From a virus: 47,900 nt of DNA. This document shows, in pieces, positions 31,435 through 37,191 of this stretch (its first letter is position 1; every line of letters begins with the position of its first letter). The stretch covers positions 1 to 47,900 of the IMG/VR virus record IMGVR_UViG_3300046330_000124, one strand, 5' to 3'. A program made the translations under genes and the position numbers. Below the pieces are notes generated by a model. It saw nothing but the letters and a program-made list of their open reading frames with translations, ran no database searches and was not told the DNA's origin.

Positions 31435-31956
31435 ATGATACAAGATCTATACAATTTAAGTAAACATGTAGCCTCGTCAGATACCTCAAGATACCATTTA
31501 AATGGTGTTCAGGTAGACAAGCATAGCTCAGACGATAAAAAGCGTGTGTTGGTCGCTACAGACGGTCATATTATGGGTGTAATTAAGTGTGACAGTGACC
31601 TAGACATTGGTTTTTATCATTCAGATGTAATCAAAACAGCTTACAAAATGAGTGAATTAGATCAAGACTATAGTGCTATTTTAAAGCCTGATGCAGCCGT
31701 TAAATTTCCAAAATGGCAGATGTTCAATGCAACATGGGATAAGACGTTAACACATACTCCTGAGAAATTAGAGCCAGTATTGGTTAATACTGCAATTGCT
31801 TTTAATCCTGATTTATTATCACGTATTAAAAAAGGTTTAGGACTACGCAAAGCACAAGGTGTTGAGATCATCATGCGTGATCCGTTAAGTGCTGTACGAG
31901 TCAATTGTAGTGATACAACTCGACATGGTGTTATGATGCCAATGAGGGCTTTATAA
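31435..31956 (+). CDS. Truncated sliding-clamp-like protein (DnaN-like)
   Basis: A 173-aa protein resembling part of the bacterial beta sliding clamp, which tethers DNA polymerase to DNA. Residues 20-45 (RYHLNGVQVD, then VLVATDGH) match the clamp second-domain opening (RYYLNG, LVATDGHRLA). The end, residues 121-173, matches the last clamp domain (LSRIKKGLG, then IIMRDPLSAVRVN and GVMMPMRAL, like VMPMRL). Normal bacterial clamps have about 366 residues in three domains; here about one and a half remain, so the ring, if formed, would need more subunits. AAAGGGA precedes the ATG. It may serve the phage family B polymerase or trap host clamp partners. Confidence 0.65.
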   Translation: MIQDLYNLSKHVASSDTSRYHLNGVQVDKHSSDDKKRVLVATDGHIMGVIKCDSDLDIGFYHSDVIKTAYKMSELDQDYSAILKPDAAVKFPKWQMFNATWDKTLTHTPEKLEPVLVNTAIAFNPDLLSRIKKGLGLRKAQGVEIIMRDPLSAVRVNCSDTTRHGVMMPMRAL

Positions 31957-32027
31957 TGTGTTATTTAGTTGGGTTTTTCATATTAGGTGGACTTTATTCA
32001 ATGGTGGTATTTTTATGTGGTATTTAA
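31956..32027 (+). CDS. 23-aa membrane peptide frame
   Basis: A 23-residue hydrophobic frame (MCYLVGFFILGGLYSMVVFL) whose ATG overlaps the TAA of the clamp-like gene (TAATG). Its length equals a single membrane helix. The next gene starts within its last 13 bases. It may be a real small membrane protein or a translational link; there is no further evidence. Confidence 0.35.
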   Translation: MCYLVGFFILGGLYSMVVFLCGI

Positions 32028-32176
32028 GTGATATATTAAGTTTACGGACGATGTACTATATTATTCTAGGGATTGCTATCATGATAGCAGGAATAAATGC
32101 ATTAGAGAGTGATCGACTGATACAAGAAAATGAGATCTTGAGAACTGAGATGACGAAATGCATGATGAAGCAGTAA
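32015..32176 (+). CDS. Small single-span membrane protein
   Basis: A 53-aa protein with one membrane segment (about residues 13-30, MYYIILGIAIMIAGINAL) followed by a charged coiled coil (ESDRLIQENEILRTEMTK). The layout, membrane anchor plus coiled coil, is like small phage membrane proteins of unknown role, and recalls i-spanins. The ATG at 32015 gives the protein that begins just before the membrane segment; an earlier in-frame start would add a second hydrophobic stretch in the overlapping region. The end overlaps the next gene by 19 bases. Confidence 0.5.
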   Translation: MWYLSDILSLRTMYYIILGIAIMIAGINALESDRLIQENEILRTEMTKCMMKQ

Positions 32177-32565
32177 ATTCGTTGATTGAACAATATAACT
32201 TGAGACAAGATCAATATAATTATGTTGTGAATAAGTCTGATATGTTTGACAAAGATCCAAAGATTAAAAACGCTGATCGGTATTTTAATCGTAAGATTAA
32301 CTTGGTTAAGAAAATGACTCATGCAGGTTATGGTCAAGAGTTTGATAAATATAATAAAACTAAAAATGACTTCACTCGTTTGACATTCTATTTTGAGACT
32401 AGACCGATATCAGCGTTTAGAGACTACGAAAGACGCATTGAGATGTTTGAATTTAATAACTTATTCTTAGCTCGTCAGTTTGTAATACGAAGTGTCGTAA
32501 TGTTAATGATTGATGACATGGTTGAAAGTGAGAGACTATTTAAAGAGAGTGAAGGGTATATATGA
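32158..32565 (+). CDS. Helical early protein, unknown function
   Basis: A 135-aa protein with charged helices (SLIEQYNLRQDQYNYVVN at the start, then NADRYFNRKINLVKKMTHAG and TRPISAFRDYERRIEMFEF). No Cys pairs, signal or membrane segment. It starts inside the end of the membrane protein gene and is followed by about 46 bases (32566-32611) with only a 17-codon frame. Family not recognised; overlaps support that it is a true gene of this compact set. Confidence 0.6.
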   Translation: MHDEAVNSLIEQYNLRQDQYNYVVNKSDMFDKDPKIKNADRYFNRKINLVKKMTHAGYGQEFDKYNKTKNDFTRLTFYFETRPISAFRDYERRIEMFEFNNLFLARQFVIRSVVMLMIDDMVESERLFKESEGYI

Positions 32566-32611
32566 TTAAAATATTATTGATATGTGTGACAAAAGCCACT
32601 TGGATACCAGC

Positions 32612-32752
32612 ATGAACCGCTTAATAATTAAAATATATTACTTCTTTAAAAGTCTTGGATGCCAACACGCATTTTTTATCCAGAAAGAATCGTCTGGATT
32701 TATTGTTTACCAGTGTAGTGAGTGTCTTGATACAATAGGGATTCAAAAATGA
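32612..32752 (+). CDS. 46-aa Cys/His small protein
   Basis: A 46-aa frame with a zinc-knuckle-like arrangement: GCQHAFF around residues 16-22 and YQCSEC at about 34-39. The pattern C-x-H ... C-x-x-C fits small phage proteins with a Zn site of the KCLFGH...CxxC kind. There is no strong ribosome site before its ATG, which lowers confidence. Its end overlaps the start of the next frame by four bases (ATGA). Confidence 0.45.
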   Translation: MNRLIIKIYYFFKSLGCQHAFFIQKESSGFIVYQCSECLDTIGIQK

Positions 32753-32886
32753 CACTAATCGTATTTATAAAACGAATGTTCATCCGAAACAATCAACCGA
32801 TAGTTGCCAAACAAGGCATAAAAACTATAACTATTTACCCAAATGGTGACAGGAGTATTAAGTATGACACTAATCGAACAAATTAA
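32749..32886 (+). CDS. 45-aa basic small protein
   Basis: A 45-aa basic frame (MTLIVFIKRMFIRNNQPIVA, later TITIYPNGDRSIKYD) starting in the ATGA overlap with the gene before it; AGGG lies nine bases upstream. Its first 13 bases (ATGACACTAATCG) are identical to the start of the next gene at 32864. The frame ends 23 bases inside that next gene. It may be a fragment left by a local duplication or a small early gene. Confidence 0.4.
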   Translation: MTLIVFIKRMFIRNNQPIVAKQGIKTITIYPNGDRSIKYDTNRTN

Positions 32887-33106
32887 ATTAGAAATAGAGC
32901 GTATGACAGAAGACTATACAGATTTACATGAAGGCGGCGGTCTAGCATTTTTTGAAGGTGCTCAGTCACTCTTGCCCGTTATAGAAAAGCTATTTAAAGA
33001 CCGCAACAATTCATTTCATATAGCTTATGAATATTATGGAGGCGCGTCTTCTGTAATTGAAAAACTTGATGTCGAACTACTCTCAATATTACGAGGTGAG
33101 ACGTGA
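32864..33106 (+). CDS. 80-aa early protein, unknown function
   Basis: An 80-aa acidic protein. The ATG at 32864 is preferred to one seven codons earlier since AGGAG lies eight bases upstream of it. The sequence TEDYTDLHEGGGLAFFEGAQ (about 15-34) followed by LLPVIEKLFKDR resembles small phage proteins with the pattern FxxGAxxxLP...L, often found in early clusters of Gram-negative phages and uncharacterised. The end overlaps the next GTG start (GTGA). Confidence 0.55.
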   Translation: MTLIEQIKLEIERMTEDYTDLHEGGGLAFFEGAQSLLPVIEKLFKDRNNSFHIAYEYYGGASSVIEKLDVELLSILRGET

Positions 33107-33297
33107 GCAATTACACACATCAAAACTACACTTTGTCCGCAGGCGCAGACCCAGTTAAAGAAGCGTGGAGCAATCTAATTAAGTCGGCAAAAATCGTAGC
33201 AAGTCCATTTTGTGAAGAAACTATTATATTGGTATCGCTTGAAACAATGCAAAAGCTAACTGAAATTGGATGTGTAAAACATAAGGAGTCAAAATGA
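33103..33297 (+). CDS. 64-aa early protein
   Basis: A 64-aa frame with GTG start overlapping the upstream stop and GAGGTGAG just before it. The core reads VKEAWSNLIKSAKIVASPFC, then an alternating hydrophobic strand (EETIILVSLETMQKLTEI) and a Cys/His-containing tail. No family recognised. It ends four bases into the next small gene. Confidence 0.5.
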   Translation: MSNYTHQNYTLSAGADPVKEAWSNLIKSAKIVASPFCEETIILVSLETMQKLTEIGCVKHKESK

Positions 33298-33422
33298 TTC
33301 AAAAGATTAAATGCTTTTTCGGATTTCACGAGATGTGGCAAGACCCAGATTTTCAACCGTCTAGAACCATAACGTGCAAACACTGTTGGTACTATGACCT
33401 TAGAGGACGAGGTTCAAAATGA
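33294..33422 (+). CDS. 42-aa zinc-ribbon-like small protein (DUF1660-like pattern)
   Basis: A 42-aa frame with AAGGAGTC seven bases before the ATG. It has IKCFFGFHEMW (residues 5-15) and TCKHCWYYD (about 27-35), that is C-x4-H and C-x-x-C. This is the pattern of the small phage DUF1660-type proteins (LFGHKW...CxxCG), presumably a one-zinc fold of unknown role. Four-base overlaps at both ends mark it as part of the same translation chain. Confidence 0.6.
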   Translation: MIQKIKCFFGFHEMWQDPDFQPSRTITCKHCWYYDLRGRGSK

Positions 33423-33790
33423 ATCAGCAAATTAAACGATATGCTTTCACTGAAATATTGATAAGCGGAATTGTTTGCTATCACAAGGCACCAGCTAGTC
33501 ACGGCGAATATGTTCTCTTTTCTGATTACCAAGCTGCAATGAGCGAACTAGAGAGCCAAGTAAGGATCATGAACGCAAAAATGCTGACGGAACACTCGAC
33601 GTCTCTAAGGCTAAAAGACGCCGAGCTTTATATTTCAAATATGGAAGCTAGAAAAGATAGGCTTCAAGCCAAGCTCGATAAGGCGATATTCTTTCTGAAG
33701 CTACACCCTAGATATAATGACGACATGACAGAACGGGCGTTATTTGTAGACGTACAACAGTTTTTATTAGAACTGAAAGAAGGTAAGTGA
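33419..33790 (+). CDS. Coiled-coil early protein (Ead/Ea22-like layout)
   Basis: A 123-aa protein. The segment HGEYVLFSDYQAAMSELESQ (about 28-47) followed by a long charged coiled coil resembles the Ead/Ea22-type early proteins of Gram-negative phages, in which YVLxSDYxAL leads into a helix. Their function is not known. It starts with overlap to the preceding small gene and ends overlapping the membrane protein gene (TGATG). Confidence 0.55.
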   Translation: MNQQIKRYAFTEILISGIVCYHKAPASHGEYVLFSDYQAAMSELESQVRIMNAKMLTEHSTSLRLKDAELYISNMEARKDRLQAKLDKAIFFLKLHPRYNDDMTERALFVDVQQFLLELKEGK

Positions 33791-33981
33791 TGAGACAGTT
33801 ATTATGGGATTTTGCTGCTATGATTTATTTATTGCTTTCTATTGGACTCTTTTTGTGGATTCTAAGTATTGGCATCTGTTTGAGTGATTATTACAACCTG
33901 TTTTATTTGGAGCGAGGACTTGTGCTTGCCATTATTTTATTTCTCATAGTTTTTATTATTATGTTGGGGTATTTTAAATGA
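33790..33981 (+). CDS. 63-aa protein with two membrane segments
   Basis: A 63-aa hydrophobic protein with two predicted membrane helices: residues about 8-30 (AAMIYLLLSIGLFLWILSIG) and 40-61 (GLVLAIILFLIVFIIMLGYF). The short charged turn between them (SDYYNLFYLER) fits a hairpin of the holin or superinfection-exclusion type. The ATG at 33790 overlaps the upstream stop. The amidase gene lies seven hundred bases further on, so a holin role is possible but not shown. Confidence 0.55.
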   Translation: MRQLLWDFAAMIYLLLSIGLFLWILSIGICLSDYYNLFYLERGLVLAIILFLIVFIIMLGYFK

Positions 33982-34244
33982 ATAAACAAACATATAGAGA
34001 GTATTTTGTAGTAGATTCTGAGAAAATTAACAGACGACCTACTAGAGTATATAACACATACCCTTCATGGCTAGAAGGATTTGTAGAAATTATTCACGTC
34101 ATAGAAATCGCAGCCCTAACCGAAGCCAATGCCAGAATAGAGAAGCTGAGAATAGCATTGCGCGATATAACTATTTGTTCTAGTAGAGACGATGCTAGCT
34201 ACAGAGCGAGTTCTGCGCTTAAAGAAGATGATGGTGGGGTATGA
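33978..34244 (+). CDS. Early protein with Ead-like C-terminus
   Basis: An 88-aa protein. The N-terminal half (YREYFVVDSEKINRRPTRVY) is not recognised. The C-terminal half (EANARIEKLRIALRDITICS, then ASYRASSAL) matches the helix-plus-ASxAL ending of phage Ea22/Ead-type early proteins. Overlaps of four bases on both sides link it to the neighbours. Function unknown; such genes are often dispensable in the phages that carry them. Confidence 0.5.
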   Translation: MNKQTYREYFVVDSEKINRRPTRVYNTYPSWLEGFVEIIHVIEIAALTEANARIEKLRIALRDITICSSRDDASYRASSALKEDDGGV

Positions 34245-34489
34245 GTCATATAATCGGTAAGGTCTACGAAGTGAATAAAGAAAATATGAATAAGTTGATT
34301 GCGGAGTTGGATATGACTCGTGAAAAACTAAGATTAACAGTAAACGAATTATTAGATTTAAAACGTAAATCAGAAAAAGCTATAAATGCCTTAGAGAGTG
34401 TAACTAATACAGAAATAGGAACTGATTTTACTGTGGTAGATTCTTTAGTACTACAGAAAGCACTTAATACTCTATCGGGTATAAAATGA
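34241..34489 (+). CDS. Helical early protein
   Basis: An 82-aa protein almost wholly charged helix (KENMNKLIAELDMTREKLRL, then VNELLDLKRKSEKAINALE), ending VVDSLVLQKALNTLSGIK. No Cys, signal or membrane segment. GGTGGGG precedes the ATG, which overlaps the upstream stop. Probably a coiled-coil dimer. Function unknown. Confidence 0.5.
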   Translation: MSHIIGKVYEVNKENMNKLIAELDMTREKLRLTVNELLDLKRKSEKAINALESVTNTEIGTDFTVVDSLVLQKALNTLSGIK

Positions 34490-34671
34490 ATAATTATCCA
34501 CCAGGATTCGATCCACAAATGTTAGAAGATGACTCAAAACCGATACCTTTTGATCAATTACTAACCGAACATGGTGATTGTGAGTGGTGTCATAGAAAAG
34601 ATCTTGATCTATTTAAAGGTCAATGTGAAACTTGCTACAACTCTGATCCAGAGTTTTTTGAAAAGGAATAA
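34486..34671 (+). CDS. Small double-CxxC zinc-finger protein
   Basis: A 61-aa acidic protein with two Cys pairs, CEWC (about 32-35) and CETC (about 47-50), spaced by 11 residues; this should form a single zinc ribbon. The N-terminus is Pro/Asp-rich (NNYPPGFDPQMLEDDSKPIP). Such proteins often bind nucleic acid or a protein partner. Its ATG overlaps the upstream stop (ATGA) and its stop lies one base before the amidase ATG. Confidence 0.6.
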   Translation: MNNYPPGFDPQMLEDDSKPIPFDQLLTEHGDCEWCHRKDLDLFKGQCETCYNSDPEFFEKE

Positions 34672-34672
34672 T

Positions 34673-35572
34673 ATGAATAGAGAAGATTTATACACTATTC
34701 GATGGTTTGCGAAAAAAATTAAACAGGAATCAACCGATCCTCATGTTGATTCACTATGTGACCAACAGATTGCTTTGATCTCACAAGTATTGGGTGAAGC
34801 AGTACCGGAAGATGTAAAGCCTGAAGAGCCTGATCGTCCCGATACTAATCCTACAGTACCTGTAACTACACCTAAACCAGTGTTTTTGACTAAACTTGGT
34901 GAGAAGAAACTTTGGTATCCAGATGCGATTCAAGTCCCAAAGATGAAGGCTAAAGGAAATTATCCTAATAATTATCCAGCAGGGGTCGTTGTACATTTTA
35001 CAGCTGGTAGATATGAAAATGGTTTTGAAAATGCTAAATCATCTTGTGCTTACGGAGCTACTCAAGGTTATTTATATATGTGCATGGGTACTGACGGTAA
35101 GATTGCACAACCTAATAATCTATCTGAGTGGGGTTATCATGCTGGTGAGTCCGCATGGGAAATTAACGGTAAAAAAGTCAAAGGTGTTTCAGATCGACTA
35201 ATGGGGATGGAAATGTGTAATCCTGGACGATTGGGATTGAAAAACGGAAAGTATTATACATATTACGACACTAGCTTTAAAAACCCTATTGAACCTAAAG
35301 ATGTTCGCATCATTAAAGAGAGCAAGGACTCTCAATTTGCAGGCGCATATTTACCTTATACTAAAGAGCAAGAGGCGGCACTAGTTAAATTCTTACTTTG
35401 GATGAAGTGGAATAATCCAAGTGTATTTAATTTCGACTATGTTTTAGGTCATTGCGAAGTGGCTGGAATGCGTGGAATAGGTTACTGGAGAAAAAACGAT
35501 CCGTCAGGGGCACTTTCTATGGACATGGATTCATTTAGAGCTTTACTTAAAAAAGAATATGCGAAGTTATAA
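34673..35572 (+). CDS. N-acetylmuramoyl-L-alanine amidase endolysin
   Basis: A 299-aa endolysin that should cut the amide bond between N-acetylmuramic acid and the peptide of peptidoglycan. Residues 1-60 are an acidic helical/linker region; the amidase_2 domain follows at about 75-295. Likely zinc ligands are His108 (VVVHFTAG), His260 (LGHCEV) and Asp276 (KNDPSGAL), with GYHAG around His156 in the active site. The ATG at 34673 has AAGGA seven bases upstream. There is no signal peptide, so a holin is needed for release. Its 3' end abuts the inserted HNH gene. Confidence 0.85.
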   Translation: MNREDLYTIRWFAKKIKQESTDPHVDSLCDQQIALISQVLGEAVPEDVKPEEPDRPDTNPTVPVTTPKPVFLTKLGEKKLWYPDAIQVPKMKAKGNYPNNYPAGVVVHFTAGRYENGFENAKSSCAYGATQGYLYMCMGTDGKIAQPNNLSEWGYHAGESAWEINGKKVKGVSDRLMGMEMCNPGRLGLKNGKYYTYYDTSFKNPIEPKDVRIIKESKDSQFAGAYLPYTKEQEAALVKFLLWMKWNNPSVFNFDYVLGHCEVAGMRGIGYWRKNDPSGALSMDMDSFRALLKKEYAKL

Positions 35573-36045
35573 TGGTTAAACATGGAATGAATAAAACCAC
35601 CGAATACACAATTTGGGAAGGCATCAAGCAAAGATGCCTTAATTCAAAAAATAAATGCTATTATAAATACGGCGGACGCGGCATTGATGTTTGCGAAAAG
35701 TGGTTAAAATTTGAAGGGTTCTTTGAAGATATGGGACATCGACCATCAAAAGATTATTCTATTGATAGGATCAATAACGACCTTGGTTATTCTAAAGAAA
35801 ACTGTAAATGGTCAACCCGAAGTGAACAGAATAGAAACATTGGTAAGAAAAAAGGAAGTTCAGACTACAAGGGTGTTCACTTCAGAAAAGACACGGGAAA
35901 ATATTCAGTCAGTATTTATCACGAGGGTAAGAATAAATATTTTGGGTGCTATTTAGATCCGAAAGAGGCAGCGATTGAATATGATAAAATTTGCTGGGCT
36001 AAATTCAATGACAAAAGATACCTCAACTTTCCAGAGAACTACTAA
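35572..36045 (+). CDS. HNH homing-type endonuclease with AP2 DNA-binding domain
   Basis: A 157-aa protein. The N-terminal half contains the HNH-type fold found in phage free-standing homing nucleases (TIWEGIKQRCLNSKNKCYY, then SIDRINNDLGYSKENCKW at about 63-80). The C-terminal half is an AP2-like DNA-binding domain (about 97-150, SSDYKGVHFRKDTGKYSVSI with YFGCYLDPKEAAIEYD). The ATG overlaps the amidase stop (TAATG). A 28-base imperfect repeat flanks the gene, near 35544-35573 and 36041-36066, as expected for insertion of a mobile gene. It may nick related phage DNA and copy itself there. Confidence 0.85.
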   Translation: MVKHGMNKTTEYTIWEGIKQRCLNSKNKCYYKYGGRGIDVCEKWLKFEGFFEDMGHRPSKDYSIDRINNDLGYSKENCKWSTRSEQNRNIGKKKGSSDYKGVHFRKDTGKYSVSIYHEGKNKYFGCYLDPKEAAIEYDKICWAKFNDKRYLNFPENY

Positions 36046-36064
36046 AAAAGGAGTATGCGAAACT

Positions 36065-36298
36065 ATGAAAATGAGTGAAAAAATCATTAAAGAAACAAAC
36101 AGAGCATTTTCTTTAGTACAAGAAGATACAAAAGAATTATTTGATCGAGTAGAGCAATTAGAATCAAAATTAAATCAAATAGAAGTCTCAGTCATTGAAG
36201 ACTTACGTCATGTTTTACGAATGACTTTAATTTGTTTACTTGGTTCAGCAGGTCTTGTTATAATTATTTATAAAATTTTTAACCATTACGTTGGGTAA
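36065..36298 (+). CDS. XhlA-like coiled-coil membrane protein
   Basis: A 77-aa protein with an N-terminal coiled coil (about 14-45, VQEDTKELFDRVEQLESKLN) and a C-terminal membrane segment (about 52-70, MTLICLLGSAGLVIIIYKIF). This matches the XhlA layout known next to endolysins; only the HNH gene separates it from the amidase. AAAAAGGAG lies 12 bases before the ATG. It may be the holin partner. The gene at 5584-5799 has the same layout. Confidence 0.6.
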   Translation: MKMSEKIIKETNRAFSLVQEDTKELFDRVEQLESKLNQIEVSVIEDLRHVLRMTLICLLGSAGLVIIIYKIFNHYVG

Positions 36299-36397
36299 TG
36301 GTCAATAGCACAAGGGTTTAATAGTATTACCTTTCGAGACGTGTTTACCGAGCGTTGTGTATCTTCGGTTAAATTTTAAATCAGGAGGGACACTGAT
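36299..36397 (+). promoter_or_regulatory. Intergenic gap before replication genes
   Basis: About 99 bases with no gene. ACCGA and TCGGT with a 13-base spacer (near 36350-36372), followed by TTAAATTTTAAAT, could be a weak terminator. The strong ribosome site AGGAGGG lies eight bases before the next ATG. No clear promoter was seen. Confidence 0.35.
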
Positions 36398-37000
36398 ATG
36401 AGACCTAAATTACCACGTGCAATGCGTGAAACATACTTAAGTAACTTTAAATTTCCTTACGACTTTAATAAAAACCGAGACTTTTATTTAAACAATAAAC
36501 CGTTTTTAAATCTAATGGTTCAGTTGTTAATCACTCGTGAATTAACTAAGAAAACATTCTTTAGAGGTATTCCAAAAGAGTTTAAAATACGAGACACTGA
36601 TTGGTATCCTGACAATGAGTTGTTACAAGAGAAGCTTCAAATTTATAAACTTGTTCAAGTCTTGTATGTTGGACGAACAAAACCTTACGCTCTTGTTGAT
36701 CTTTTAAAATATGCGTATCGAGTTGATATAGATATTTTTAAATGCACAGAAGACGATAAAGGTAATATTACTTTTGATAATATTAAAATCATGGAAGCTT
36801 GTTTATATAAATTAAACGAGTCCGGTATGGTTGAGATATCTAATTACGAGTACCCTAATGGTGTATCATATCAGTATATAAGACCAAGTATTGCACTTAA
36901 AACAATTAAATCATCTAAGTCAGATATCCGAGTAGCAAACAGAATTAAAACAGCATCAGACAATGTCAAACAAGGTAAGGTTCCGTCGTGGAAAAAATAG
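36398..37000 (+). CDS. 200-aa protein opening the replication module
   Basis: A 200-aa basic protein with a very good ribosome site. It starts MRPKLPRAMRETYLSNFKFP and has a middle region with two helix-rich parts (LVDLLKYAYRVDIDIFKCTE, then IMEACLYKLNESGMVEISNY) that read like a winged-helix DNA-binding domain, the last strand being SYQYIRPSI. The C-terminus is basic. It could be an origin-binding or regulatory protein because it precedes an HTH protein and the helicase. Family not recognised; the wing is inferred from the pattern only. Confidence 0.6.
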   Translation: MRPKLPRAMRETYLSNFKFPYDFNKNRDFYLNNKPFLNLMVQLLITRELTKKTFFRGIPKEFKIRDTDWYPDNELLQEKLQIYKLVQVLYVGRTKPYALVDLLKYAYRVDIDIFKCTEDDKGNITFDNIKIMEACLYKLNESGMVEISNYEYPNGVSYQYIRPSIALKTIKSSKSDIRVANRIKTASDNVKQGKVPSWKK

Positions 37001-37191
37001 AGAAGCAACAATTACTTAACAATTTTTTAACAGGTTTTAATATGTCACCTCAAGACTTTGCAATGCTTATGTCAATGAACAAACTCTCAATTAAATATTG
37101 GTTGAGCGGTGAGCGTGAGATGCCAGACCACGTCGCTAAACTTTTAAATATGTTTATGCGTAATCCAAGTTTGTTGAACGAGTTTTACTAA
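36988..37191 (+). CDS. Small HTH DNA-binding protein
   Basis: A 67-aa protein with GTG start, AAGG eight bases upstream and a 13-base overlap with the gene before. Residues about 16-52 (MSPQDFAMLMSMNKLSIKYW, then LSGEREMPDHVAKLLNMF) show a Cro/XRE-type helix-turn-helix: a first helix, turn, recognition helix and a following W-x-x-G segment. It could repress early transcription through the AAACAWTGTTT sites at 29823-30055; this is inference. The next gene starts with a TAATG overlap. Confidence 0.7.
   Translation: MEKIEKQQLLNNFLTGFNMSPQDFAMLMSMNKLSIKYWLSGEREMPDHVAKLLNMFMRNPSLLNEFY

Noticed and set aside
32562-32615. 17-codon frame after the 135-aa gene
   Set aside because: It is too short, with no ribosome site or conserved feature; noted only as the content of the gap.
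34571-34672. Upstream extension of the amidase
   Set aside because: It overlaps the zinc-finger gene in another frame; the ATG at 34673 follows AAGGA and directly the previous stop.
36988-37191. Lysogeny control (repressor) gene
   Set aside because: The HTH protein is very small and no integrase, partition gene or excisionase was seen; a regulator of lytic transcription is more likely.
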